From: Bacillota bacterium
GTDB taxonomy: Bacteria > Bacillota_A > Clostridia > Lachnospirales > Lachnospiraceae
Assembly: GCA_023443625.1 (NCBI GenBank)
Contig: JAEZTQ010000008.1
Span: 136,496 to 200,495 of the forward strand
Length of the DNA: 64,000 nt
Direction: 5' to 3'
Shown here: positions 46,787-55,331 of the stretch, piece after piece
Position numbering within the stretch: position 1 is the first letter of the stretch
Layout of the letters: every line of letters starts with the position of its first letter
Made by a program: the position numbers and the translations under genes
Notes under the pieces: generated by a model
Seen by the model: the letters and a program-made list of their open reading frames with translations, nothing else
The model's database searches: none
What the model was told of the DNA's origin: nothing

Positions 46787-47677
46787 ATGGATAATAATTT
46801 ATTAGAAATTATCAAGAAGACAACTGAATATATTGAAACTCATCTGTTAGAGGATATCAATTTAGATAGTATATCTGACAATGTAAACATTTCCAAATTC
46901 CATCTGCTGCGCATCTGGAAGGGTGCTACCTCTACCGGGCTAATGGAATACGTCCGACGAAGAAGAATTGCCTTATCTTTGGGAGATTTGATTAGTTCAC
47001 GTAAGAGCATTGAATTTATTTCCTGCAAATACTCCTTTGGTTGTGAACGAACCTTTAACCGGATATTTAAAGAAGAGTATCATACAACACCAGCCAAGTG
47101 GCGCCGCAACCCCTTCCCTCTGAAAATACTAGATCGTTTTAATGCAGACTTTATGAACTGTGCTGGGGAGGGTCTTCTCTTCTTTCGCTCCATTATCGTC
47201 TTGCCCTCCTTTTCCATTGCAGGAATTAAATATAAAATTGGTGTCCAGGATAACATTCTTAATCAAGCTGCCAATAAGCTGGGTGTGAATTTTTTCTATC
47301 ATCATCGCCTCGAAGTGATTAATCCAGTTGAGAAGGATGTCTATATCGGTTACACCACCATACCGGATAACTTTGAGAACTATACCTATTATCAACCCTC
47401 CGTACAGGTAAATCGAAATAGCATCTTGGCCCCTAACATGGAGATTAAGCATATAAAACCTCACAAATATGGTGTTTTTACATACATGGGACCCCACCGT
47501 CCTGAAGAAATTTCTTCAAAAACACTGGGGCCCATTTGGAATTACATTAATGAAATTTGGGTGCCGACAATACAGTTTGATTTAAAGGAACCCTTCCATT
47601 TTGAATATATAAATTATGCAAAATGTAACAAACAATATTGTGAATGTGATCTATATTATCCCATAGCAGAACTTTAA
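46787..47677 (+). CDS. AraC-family regulator with GyrI-like effector domain
   Basis: 296 residues. Two AraC helix-turn-helix motifs lie in residues 8-108 (INLDSISDNVNISKFHLLRIWK and RTFNRIFKEEYHTTPAKWRR). Residues 130-290 form a GyrI/SOUL-like effector-binding domain with VFTYMGPH and a C-terminal Cys-rich CNKQYCECDLYYPI. SoxS/Rob/BmrR-like regulators of this layout respond to drugs or small hydrophobic ligands. It is divergent from the nucleotidyltransferase-UvrA pair and could control it. Ribosome site AAGGGG; a TATAAT at 46740-46745 may be its -10. Confidence 0.87.
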   Translation: MDNNLLEIIKKTTEYIETHLLEDINLDSISDNVNISKFHLLRIWKGATSTGLMEYVRRRRIALSLGDLISSRKSIEFISCKYSFGCERTFNRIFKEEYHTTPAKWRRNPFPLKILDRFNADFMNCAGEGLLFFRSIIVLPSFSIAGIKYKIGVQDNILNQAANKLGVNFFYHHRLEVINPVEKDVYIGYTTIPDNFENYTYYQPSVQVNRNSILAPNMEIKHIKPHKYGVFTYMGPHRPEEISSKTLGPIWNYINEIWVPTIQFDLKEPFHFEYINYAKCNKQYCECDLYYPIAEL

Positions 47678-47688
47678 AAATTTATTAC

Positions 47689-47723
47689 AAGTCAGAGGAA
47701 ATCCTTTCCTACTGGCTTTTTTT
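47689..47723. terminator. Bidirectional terminator between the AraC-type and XRE genes
   Basis: AGTCAGAGGAAA and TTTCCTACTGGCT pair, followed by seven T on the forward strand. It touches the stop codon of the reverse XRE gene. Confidence 0.75.
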
Positions 47724-48168
47724 ATGTCATTGATTCATGGGGTCCTTCTGCGCACATATCTAAGTCATGCTTAGCATCCCCATCTGTTAATAGGGCCGAA
47801 GTGTTATTAGACTTATGATCGCTGTTATAGGCAATTCTCATGATATATTCCTTAATAACTCCTCGCTTTTTATCATCCAGCTTCAGATATTCCAGAATTA
47901 TTTTTCTATCCAGGTCATCCAGATTATAATAATGAGATAATTGTTCAACTCCATCAAACTCTTGTCTAAAGATTTCCCCTTCACCGCTTCTAAGCCATTG
48001 CACATTGATACGAAACTCCTTACATATCATAAGAAGCATCTGCTCCGTCAAATTGCGTTTACCACTTTCTATTTTAGAAATACCAGCTGCGGTAACACCT
48101 AATTTCTTTGCAAAGTCGCTCTGACTCATATTCAGTTGATTTCTTATTGTTTTAACTCTTGTATTCAA
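47722..48168 (-). CDS. XRE-family phage-repressor-like regulator
   Basis: 148 residues from a TTG at 48168, chosen because GGAAGGGG lies 9 nt upstream and the product then opens MNTRVKTIRNQLNMSQSDFA, as in phage-type repressors of Firmicutes; a TTG 11 codons earlier has no ribosome site. The HTH is residues 5-60, with SGKRNLTEQ and WLRSGEGE typical of this group. The C-terminus has no protease domain. It is divergent from a 59-residue gene with a strong promoter, as a repressor of that promoter would be. Confidence 0.85.
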   Translation of the reverse strand: MNTRVKTIRNQLNMSQSDFAKKLGVTAAGISKIESGKRNLTEQMLLMICKEFRINVQWLRSGEGEIFRQEFDGVEQLSHYYNLDDLDRKIILEYLKLDDKKRGVIKEYIMRIAYNSDHKSNNTSALLTDGDAKHDLDMCAEGPHESMT

Positions 48169-48238
48169 AGTGCTACGCCCCTTCCAATCTGATAATAACA
48201 AAAATATCCAATTTAGTCAAATTATTTCCTGTTATATA

Positions 48239-48267
48239 TTGACAAACAGTACTATGTTAAGTATAAT
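48239..48267 (+). promoter_or_regulatory. Consensus promoter with internal palindrome ahead of the 59-residue gene
   Basis: TTGACA (48239-48244), 17-bp spacer, TATAAT (48262-48267). The spacer contains the inverted repeat AACA-N6-TGTT (48246-48259-like), a plausible binding site for the divergent XRE protein. Confidence 0.75.
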
Positions 48268-48329
48268 GTTGGCATAGTCATTGTCAATTATTGTAACACT
48301 GGTATATATTATGGAAAAGAGGTAATAAA

Positions 48330-48509
48330 ATGAAAGAAAATGAACCTCTCCCGAATGTCGATAAAGACACGCAAGCTATAATAGATATTTTGAAACAATT
48401 GGATTTAATACAGAAGCAGAATATCCTGGATAAAATCCATAAAGCTCATGATATTTCAGATGAAACTGTAATACATTCTTCTTCAGACGAGAGTAGATAT
48501 ATTGAGTGA
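48330..48509 (+). CDS. Small protein, 59 residues, unknown function
   Basis: ATG at 48330 with AGAGG 8 nt upstream, stop TGA at 48507. The product is acidic, starts MKENEPLPNVDKDTQ and contains a probable amphipathic helix (AIIDILKQLDLIQKQNILDK region, about 16-35). No membrane segment or signal. I do not recognise it. The support is a perfect consensus promoter 62 bp upstream, the ribosome site and divergence from an XRE repressor. Confidence 0.62.
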   Translation: MKENEPLPNVDKDTQAIIDILKQLDLIQKQNILDKIHKAHDISDETVIHSSSDESRYIE

Positions 48510-48848
48510 AGAAGATTTAATAAAAGCTTTCAATAAAGCATAGGATAAACAAAGTATATTCCCCAAATAGACTAAATATGGATTATTATTCCCCAATTTA
48601 ATTGTATCTTATGCTTTATTGATGTTTGCAAATAATCTAAATTGCTTGGCCAAGTTATTTTCCCTAATTGTATCACATCTGACATTATATAACAATAATG
48701 AGAAACTAAATCCAGATTACCATTTTCAAATATGTTAACCCTGTCTGGGGTACTTAATAAATCAATATATCTTTAGATGAAAAGGGTCACAGTTTTATAA
48801 CAATCACATAAAATATTACATAGTCTATCAGCTCTATCGGAGGTTTAC
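48510..48848. other. Intergenic region without a recognised gene
   Basis: 339 bp, AT-rich. Short fragments of reading frame occur but none has a ribosome site and sensible length. GGAGG at its right end serves the DUF2935 gene. Confidence 0.6.
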
Positions 48849-49769
48849 ATGGATTCAAGGCGAGACTTTGTTCAGCAATCGCTGGAATTACATCTTTTTT
48901 TTGGAAGAATTATGAAAGAGCACTCTTTTTTCTTAGAATTAGGTTTTACCCCAAGAGACAGCAACTATACACAGCAGGCAGATGCCTTTCGTACAGAATT
49001 CGATCAGCTATTATGGGAAGTTGTATCAATTTCTAATGGTGTCGTATGCTCTGATGTACTTAGCTCCGGAGAAGTATTTACCCAGTTTACACTAGAAGCC
49101 GAGAGGGCTTCCTCCTTCTATACGGGCATCAATATACCAATTGCATTAACACAGGCAGAAGAAAGATTAATGGGAAATGATACCTTTCCTATAAATACAA
49201 TGCTCGAGGAAAGAGTATATCATATTAATCAGAGATATATTGACTTAGTATCAGAATTAATACGATTTAAGTCTATAATTTTATCAAATGTCCTATCCTG
49301 CAAAATGTTTACTGTAAATTATCCCTTGCTCATCGACCATATTATGCGTGAGGCAAGGCTTTATTTACAGATGATTCAGAGATTACAAGGCGGACATGAG
49401 TTGAATTTGGAAGAGGATGCCTTAGAACAGGAAATGTTCTGGAATCGAATTATGGCAGAGCACTCTAAATTTATCCGCGGACTCCTGGACCCAACAGAAG
49501 AAGATTTAATAGCTACAGCAAATAATTTTGGTAATGAATTTGATCAGCTGACCGCCGAAGCAAAAGCCGCTATGGATAGGTCCTCCTACTCTGATAGGGT
49601 AACTGAGGATAGCCTAGCTGCTACAGAGGAAATTCGTAATTTTAAGGCACAAGGAACCCAAGGTCTCATTGAATGTAAAATTAAATCTATCATCATACCT
49701 TTATTGGGTGACCATACATTAAGGGAAGCCAACCATTTCCTTAGACTTTTAAAGAATTTCAAAAAATAA
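48849..49769 (+). CDS. DUF2935 protein
   Basis: 306 residues built of two related helical halves (about 5-140 and 160-300). Each half has the family pattern: SLELHLFFGRIMKEHSFFLE and EQEMFWNRIMAEHSKFIRG, then F-x-x-E/EFDQL. The paired His and Glu residues suggest a four-helix bundle that binds metal, as seen for DUF2935 proteins of Bacillus and Clostridium. Function is not known. It stands alone between an XRE control region and a long hairpin. Ribosome site GGAGG. Confidence 0.87.
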   Translation: MDSRRDFVQQSLELHLFFGRIMKEHSFFLELGFTPRDSNYTQQADAFRTEFDQLLWEVVSISNGVVCSDVLSSGEVFTQFTLEAERASSFYTGINIPIALTQAEERLMGNDTFPINTMLEERVYHINQRYIDLVSELIRFKSIILSNVLSCKMFTVNYPLLIDHIMREARLYLQMIQRLQGGHELNLEEDALEQEMFWNRIMAEHSKFIRGLLDPTEEDLIATANNFGNEFDQLTAEAKAAMDRSSYSDRVTEDSLAATEEIRNFKAQGTQGLIECKIKSIIIPLLGDHTLREANHFLRLLKNFKK

Positions 49770-49871
49770 AACTGTGATAGCAAATACCTTTAAAAACAGT
49801 AATAAAAGCAAGAGGTACCCTCTATATAACCTAGCAAAGCTTGTTGTTACTTCACTTTACCTTGCGAAAAT

Positions 49872-49946
49872 AAAATCCCCCTTGAAAGTTTTCCATAGTT
49901 GTACTGAGATTTTGGTACGTCATGGAGAACTTCTAAGGGGGATTTA
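49872..49946. terminator. Long hairpin between DUF2935 and GH3 genes
   Basis: Arms of about 31 nt (starting AAAATCCCCCTTGAAAGTT and ending GAACTTCTAAGGGGGATTT) pair with few mismatches around an 11-nt loop. It can end transcription from both sides. Confidence 0.7.
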
Positions 49947-49976
49947 TTATATTTACTTGGGATAGTTTGCTAGCTC

Positions 49977-52928
49977 TTAATTCTGAAATCTAAACTCTAC
50001 TACCCCTATTCTGCCCAACAAATGGATACGTAAAGCTTTTCTTTCTCCAAGAGCTATATCAGTCATTTTTATGGGCATCTCTATTTCTTTAAAGTCCTTC
50101 ATGGCTTCTAAGGTAATCTCACCAATTTTATCTTCTCCATACCATACTGTAACCGTCCCCTGTTCCTCAGCTTTCATATCCAGCATTAGTTTCTTGTAAT
50201 GAACACGAAAGCATACATCCTGATAGACAGCGTCTCCTCTTTCTGGCAGATTACTGCTGCCAAGTGCTTTCTTTGGCAGGATACAGGGCTTCCCGTCATG
50301 CCCTCGATGCAAATACAAATTATCGTAGCTATCATAGTGGTCACAGGATATTGCTTTAGACATATCTCTAGAGGGTATCACTGTGCCATTGACATGGATT
50401 GTAGTTTCCAATCTAATATCTTCGCTGGATGCTCCTATTACGAACTTATAGTCACTATCCTCCAGAATCATAGTACCTGTGACCACATCGTAATATTTTA
50501 ATTCTTCATAATCTAGCAGAAAGACGATTTCCTTCACTTCCCCTGCAGGAATATAAATTCTTTGAAATCCCTTAAGCTGCTTTATGGGGCGAGTGGTTCT
50601 TGAGGATAACTGCTTGACATAGAGTTGAACAACCTCATCACTGTCGCTAAAACCTATGTTTTTAACCCCTAACTTAAGTTTTATATGATCTGTTTCCTGA
50701 GTTACTAGAAGATTCTCATAGATAAACTTCGTATAGGTCAAGCCATAGCCAAAGGGATACAGAACTTCTCCATCCCAATACTGGTAGGTGCGTTTGCCCT
50801 GTATGATATCATAATCCCTTTTGGGCGGGAGCTGTTCCTCCCTAAGATACCAGGTCATATTAAGTCTGCCAGCAGGAGAGAAATCGCCTGAAATGGCCTT
50901 AGCAATTGCAGTTCCAAGCTCCTGACTGCCAGAGGCTGTCATAAGAATTGCCGGTAAGTTCTCCTTCTCCCAATCAATGATATAAGGATAGTTGGTGATT
51001 AACACCAGAATAATATTGGGGTTTACTCTTTTTAAACTCTGTAAAAGCTTTCGCTGCTCTGCAGGTAAGGTAAGATTGATACGGTCAACACCCTCCTTAC
51101 AATGAATGATTGGATGGCATCCCATAACTGCAATGACTTTATCAGCTTCTTTGGCAAGATCTACTGCTTGATTAATACCATTTGTAACTATCTCAAAAGA
51201 GAATATGGCTCCATTATTCATAAGGGTATTATCTATAAGGGTGATGTCTTTACCCTCATTATCCGTACTCTCCTCATAACCTTTGCTAGAATCAAAAATT
51301 AATCTATCTTCATCGTCTACAGAGATAGGCGTGTGATTCCAGCATTCTAATATATTATTCATACTACCATCAGCTGCCCGACCTACATTCTGCAAATAGA
51401 AAACTTCCTGGACAAACCAACTAAATACCTCATCCTTACTAGCAAGAATGCTCCCGGTATCCATATCAGCCATAAGGAACTTCTGTATTGATGTAGCCCG
51501 CAAGGTATGCCTGTTATCTCCCCAATCTGTGTGCTCAAATACTTCCGCATCCACTTTGCTCGTAAGAAACAAGGTTCCATCCGCTCTCACAGCAAGATAA
51601 CGTTCACCAGCTCTAATCTTAATTCTGTCGCTCCCATCCGCCAGAGATAATACCCCTGGGGAGAACTTATTCTTCAAACCTTCCCATGAAGTTACTGTAG
51701 CTAAGGGTAGTCCTGAATACCAGTCTTTACACCACATATTTGCAAGGGGTCCTACCACAGCAATTCTTTCCTCCAAGGTAGCCTTAAGAGGTAACAACTC
51801 CTTGTCATTCTTTAATAAGATCATTGCTTTCTTTGCTACTTCCAGGCAAATATCCTTATGTTCCTTACAGTTTAACCACTCCGAACCGATGTCTGTGTAG
51901 GGACAGCTATTTCCCCTATCATACATTCCCAGGTGAAGCTTTGTAGCAAAGGTATTACCAAGGGCTCGGTCTATATCCTCTTCCCTAATGAGTCCTCTCT
52001 TAAGTGCCTCTCTAGCTGCTGCAATCACCACTTCTTCCCTGTCATTAAAGCAATCAACTCCTGCCTTCAATCCATAAGCCAGGGTTTGTGCATCAGTTTC
52101 AAAATATTTATGCTTTGTAACTGTTTGCTCCAGGTCCCCCATATCGCATACCACATGGCCTTTTAGTCCCCATTTATCTTTGGCAAGCTCCTGTATCTCC
52201 ATATTTACAATAGCGGGTATTCCATTAATTTCATTATAGGAAGTCATAATTGCTTCTGCTCTGCCCTCTACAATAGCACGCCTGAAGGGTTCCAGATAAT
52301 ATTCGTATTTATTTCTTGGGTCTAAAGAGGAGGAGGAGCATTCCCTGCCTTCTTCCTCATTATTGGCATAAAAATGTTTGAGGGTTGCACCACAGCGTAG
52401 ATAGAAGTTATCTCTACCCTGAAGACCTTGAATATAGGCTGAGGACAGTTTGCCCGTAAGATAGGGGTCTTCTCCATACCCTTCCTCTGTTCTACCCCAT
52501 CTAGGATCCCTCTCCATATCAATAGTTGGTCCCCATCTTGATAATCCTATATTATTTTTCTTTTTATATACAGCTCTGGCCTCCGTACCTGTAACAGTTC
52601 CCACTTTCTCTAGTAACTCAGTATCCCAGGTGGCACTCATTCCAATAGGCTGTGTAAAGGTTGTTGTAAAAGCAGGCTCACCCTTATTCAGTCCCTGATC
52701 ATGCCTTGCTTCCACTCCATGGGCAGCTTCGCCGCCAATCATAAAGGATTTAAGACCAAGCCGTTCTATTTCAGGTGCCCTGATTGTGAGGCATTGGAGT
52801 TTTTCCTCAAGGGTAAGTTCCTTCACTAGAAATTCAAGCCTCTCTTCCATGGGGAGCGTTTCCTTCCACAGGGGTGTTTCCTTATAATCCGGAATAATAT
52901 CTGCTGAGTTTTGCTCTATATCCACCAC
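49977..52928 (-). CDS. GH3 family beta-glycosidase with an internal insert domain
   Basis: 983 residues. GH3 N-domain (about 30-350) with KHF at 184-186 and the nucleophile D262 in VVCDMGD, C-domain and a fibronectin-III-like end (about 730-830), then a further 150-residue beta-rich tail. Between the catalytic domains, about residues 430-560, is an insert with beta-trefoil or fascin-like character (RYLAVRADGTLFLTSK). No signal peptide, so it acts on imported oligosaccharides. Beta-xylosidase or beta-glucosidase are both possible. The start is GTG at 52928 with AGGAGG 6 nt upstream. It is downstream of GH5 on the same strand. Confidence 0.88.
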   Translation of the reverse strand: MVDIEQNSADIIPDYKETPLWKETLPMEERLEFLVKELTLEEKLQCLTIRAPEIERLGLKSFMIGGEAAHGVEARHDQGLNKGEPAFTTTFTQPIGMSATWDTELLEKVGTVTGTEARAVYKKKNNIGLSRWGPTIDMERDPRWGRTEEGYGEDPYLTGKLSSAYIQGLQGRDNFYLRCGATLKHFYANNEEEGRECSSSSLDPRNKYEYYLEPFRRAIVEGRAEAIMTSYNEINGIPAIVNMEIQELAKDKWGLKGHVVCDMGDLEQTVTKHKYFETDAQTLAYGLKAGVDCFNDREEVVIAAAREALKRGLIREEDIDRALGNTFATKLHLGMYDRGNSCPYTDIGSEWLNCKEHKDICLEVAKKAMILLKNDKELLPLKATLEERIAVVGPLANMWCKDWYSGLPLATVTSWEGLKNKFSPGVLSLADGSDRIKIRAGERYLAVRADGTLFLTSKVDAEVFEHTDWGDNRHTLRATSIQKFLMADMDTGSILASKDEVFSWFVQEVFYLQNVGRAADGSMNNILECWNHTPISVDDEDRLIFDSSKGYEESTDNEGKDITLIDNTLMNNGAIFSFEIVTNGINQAVDLAKEADKVIAVMGCHPIIHCKEGVDRINLTLPAEQRKLLQSLKRVNPNIILVLITNYPYIIDWEKENLPAILMTASGSQELGTAIAKAISGDFSPAGRLNMTWYLREEQLPPKRDYDIIQGKRTYQYWDGEVLYPFGYGLTYTKFIYENLLVTQETDHIKLKLGVKNIGFSDSDEVVQLYVKQLSSRTTRPIKQLKGFQRIYIPAGEVKEIVFLLDYEELKYYDVVTGTMILEDSDYKFVIGASSEDIRLETTIHVNGTVIPSRDMSKAISCDHYDSYDNLYLHRGHDGKPCILPKKALGSSNLPERGDAVYQDVCFRVHYKKLMLDMKAEEQGTVTVWYGEDKIGEITLEAMKDFKEIEMPIKMTDIALGERKALRIHLLGRIGVVEFRFQN

Positions 52929-52990
52929 ATATAACCTCCTTTAAAGTAGAACCTCTTAGCTAAATTCCTTAGTTATATCTTTGAGTTTGT

Positions 52991-53055
52991 ATCTTCTAGT
53001 TCTATCTTTTAGTTTTATCTTTTAGTTCTATCTTTTAGTTCTATCTTTTAGTTAC
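52991..53055. repeat. Five tandem copies of a 13-bp unit
   Basis: ATCTTTTAGTTCT repeated at 52991, 53004, 53017, 53030 and 53043 with small changes; looser TCTTAGTTA variants continue to about 53130. It lies between the GH5 stop and GH3 start. Confidence 0.85.
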
Positions 53056-53128
53056 ACATCTTGACTAATCTCTTAGTTATACTTCTTAGTAATCTCTTAA
53101 TTGCCATTCTTATCTCTTAGCTATACTC

Positions 53129-54466
53129 TTAATTCAAGTCCTTGGCATATCTCTTCAACACCTTAGCGTATTCTTCATAAAATTCACAATTCTTCATTAA
53201 AAAGGACTGGGGAAGCTTCAGAATTTCTTCTTTAGAATATTTCGCAAGCTCCTCTTTCAGCCAATACTTGGCCTCCAAATGATAAATAATTGCTCTCTGG
53301 CTAAAGCGAAGCTGGTATTTATCTTCCTCACTAACTTGGGGAAAATAGTTCTCACACAAATAATCTATAACAGCCTGTGCCATATCCGTGTCCTTGTAAT
53401 GGCTCCAATAGGTATGTATTTTTCCTATGAATTTCATCCAAGGAGTGTCTGATGCAGGATATACCACCCCCATGAATTGTGCGTCCTTATAACACCACAA
53501 AGTCCATGAAACCTCATATTTTTTGAATAGATCCAAGGTATCTTCCACCAAACCTATTGTGAAAGACAGGTCCTCTTTATCTATATCATAACCAGCTTCC
53601 CCACAGAGGATTGGACGTGAAAATTGCTCACGAATCTGAATTAACTTCCTAAATACTGTTTCAAACTCTTGTTTTCTCTTATTACGATCATAATTCTTAT
53701 TGAATAAATTGGGTTCCCATACTGTGGGATAATAATGAAAGGCCAGGGCAGTCTGTTCGTCGTCTATTGAATGAATACAAGAGAAATCCATTGCAAAGAA
53801 ATCGCCTTCCAAAAACAGTATATGGTTTTTATCCACCTTACGTATGGCTGTGGTTACATCCTTGTAGAACTCATCGATTAAATCATCTTTGGGTATAAGG
53901 AAGGGTTCATTTAAAAGATCGTATCCCAGAAGAAAGGGTTCCTCCTTATAACGATCTGCAATGGCCTGCCATAATAATACCATCTGGTCTCTGAAAGCTT
54001 TATAATGCCAGAACTGGGGGTAGCCCGTCTGATTATCACTGTGCCAGTCCGGATTTTGACCGCCGGGTACGCTATGGAGATCCGGCAGAATATAAATTTC
54101 ATATTTTCTTGCCATAGTCATCAGCCGGTCAAAATAGAAGAATCCTTCCTCTTTATAGACAGAAGGGTTCTGATCATCTATAAACAGATGATAATGAAAG
54201 GGTACTCTTAATAGATTAATGCCCATCTCCTTTAAGAACCTAAAATCCTCTTCTGTAACAAAATTCAGTGTAAATTGCCTAAAAAATTCATCTGCTGTTG
54301 CCTTTGTATATACCTCTTGGAAGGTTTTGCGAATCTGGCTGTCCGTAGCAGGTATTCCTAACATGAAATGCTCCAAATTAAGCCAGGTTCCAATTCCCAG
54401 CCCAGAGAAGAGTATCTCTTTATCATCTAAAACAAAAGTGGTTCCTTTCACCTTCACAAAGCTCAT
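53129..54466 (-). CDS. GH5-type (clan A) intracellular glycosidase
   Basis: 445 residues, no signal peptide. Clan GH-A signature residues are in place: R87 (LRVPF), H131 (LPDLHS), acid/base E187 (YDLLNEPF), H244 and Y246 (FHYYP), nucleophile E290 (ILCGEAGYD) and W near 318 (SWTLWCYKD). The last 100 residues are helical and outside the barrel. Likely substrates are beta-glucan, mannan or xylan oligomers brought in by the ABC importer of this locus. It lies 35 bp downstream of the response regulator, so it is probably under its control. Confidence 0.86.
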   Translation of the reverse strand: MSFVKVKGTTFVLDDKEILFSGLGIGTWLNLEHFMLGIPATDSQIRKTFQEVYTKATADEFFRQFTLNFVTEEDFRFLKEMGINLLRVPFHYHLFIDDQNPSVYKEEGFFYFDRLMTMARKYEIYILPDLHSVPGGQNPDWHSDNQTGYPQFWHYKAFRDQMVLLWQAIADRYKEEPFLLGYDLLNEPFLIPKDDLIDEFYKDVTTAIRKVDKNHILFLEGDFFAMDFSCIHSIDDEQTALAFHYYPTVWEPNLFNKNYDRNKRKQEFETVFRKLIQIREQFSRPILCGEAGYDIDKEDLSFTIGLVEDTLDLFKKYEVSWTLWCYKDAQFMGVVYPASDTPWMKFIGKIHTYWSHYKDTDMAQAVIDYLCENYFPQVSEEDKYQLRFSQRAIIYHLEAKYWLKEELAKYSKEEILKLPQSFLMKNCEFYEEYAKVLKRYAKDLN

Positions 54467-54500
54467 AAATAATTACCATGCCTTTCCATAGCCTGTAAAC

Positions 54501-55217
54501 TCATTTGTTATTTATATTCATTGTATTGTCGCCCTGTTTCATAATAAAATCGTAGAGATTCATAGAGTCGATCATTGCAGTAATCTCTTTTACTGATTTC
54601 TTATTAAACTTTTGCAAAATATTATGTATCTGCGTCTTTACCGTAGACATTTCAACACATCGTATTTTACAGATCTCCTTTCTCGTCTTATGCTGTAGCA
54701 ACAGATTCAATATCTCAAGCTCAGTGCCAGTTAGTGACGACACAATATTAACAGCATAAAGAAAACTGCTCTCATAAGATTTCACCCTTTTAAATTCATC
54801 CAATATTTTAGTAGCCAACTCAGGTCTTAAGGGTGCCTTATCGTAATATACATTACGAATGCTTTCAACTACTTCCTTGGGTTTTGCATTTTTCAGGATA
54901 TAGTCACATACACCAAATTGAAAAGCGGTTAGAATCAGCTCATCTTCCTCATAAACCGTTAAAATAATTATTTTTAAATCCTGATATTTCCCTAGCAATT
55001 CTTTCGCAGCCCATAAACCGGCGTCTTTTTTCTCCATCTCAATATCAATAAGAACAATATCCGGTTTCTTATTATGTACCTGAAGGATTGCTTCCTCTCC
55101 GCTGGATACATCTGCAATTACTTCCATATCCTCTGTTTCTGACAGCATTTTCACATATCTCTTTCTGATAGGTTCCATATCCTCTGCGATTAAAACACGA
55201 ATTAGTTTCTCCGACAT
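54501..55217 (-). CDS. Response regulator, REC plus LuxR-type HTH
   Basis: 238 residues from the ATG at 55217 (AGAAGG upstream; 15 earlier codons are open). Receiver domain residues 5-125 with acidic E12/D13, phosphorylation site D58 (VLIDIE), T near 84 and K near 106. A LuxR-like DNA-binding helix region is at about 165-225 (LTGTELEILNLLLQHKTRKEI, STVKTQIHNIL). It follows the histidine kinase and precedes GH5 and GH3 on the same strand. Confidence 0.9.
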   Translation of the reverse strand: MSEKLIRVLIAEDMEPIRKRYVKMLSETEDMEVIADVSSGEEAILQVHNKKPDIVLIDIEMEKKDAGLWAAKELLGKYQDLKIIILTVYEEDELILTAFQFGVCDYILKNAKPKEVVESIRNVYYDKAPLRPELATKILDEFKRVKSYESSFLYAVNIVSSLTGTELEILNLLLQHKTRKEICKIRCVEMSTVKTQIHNILQKFNKKSVKEITAMIDSMNLYDFIMKQGDNTMNINNK

Positions 55218-55331
55218 AATACAAGACCTTCTCTCATAGATAAATAATTTATAGTTTAACACTTTTACAGTTCCTGCAGCGCCTTCTGTCCCCGAAACCT
55301 TCCAGGGGGTGCTTATCTACTGTCAGTTGAA

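Noticed and set aside
49774..49965. 63-codon forward frame after the DUF2935 gene
   Set aside because: It runs through the long hairpin at 49872-49946 and has no ribosome site.
52991..53055. Possible CRISPR array
   Set aside because: The units are 13 bp and directly abut each other without spacers; no cas gene nearby.
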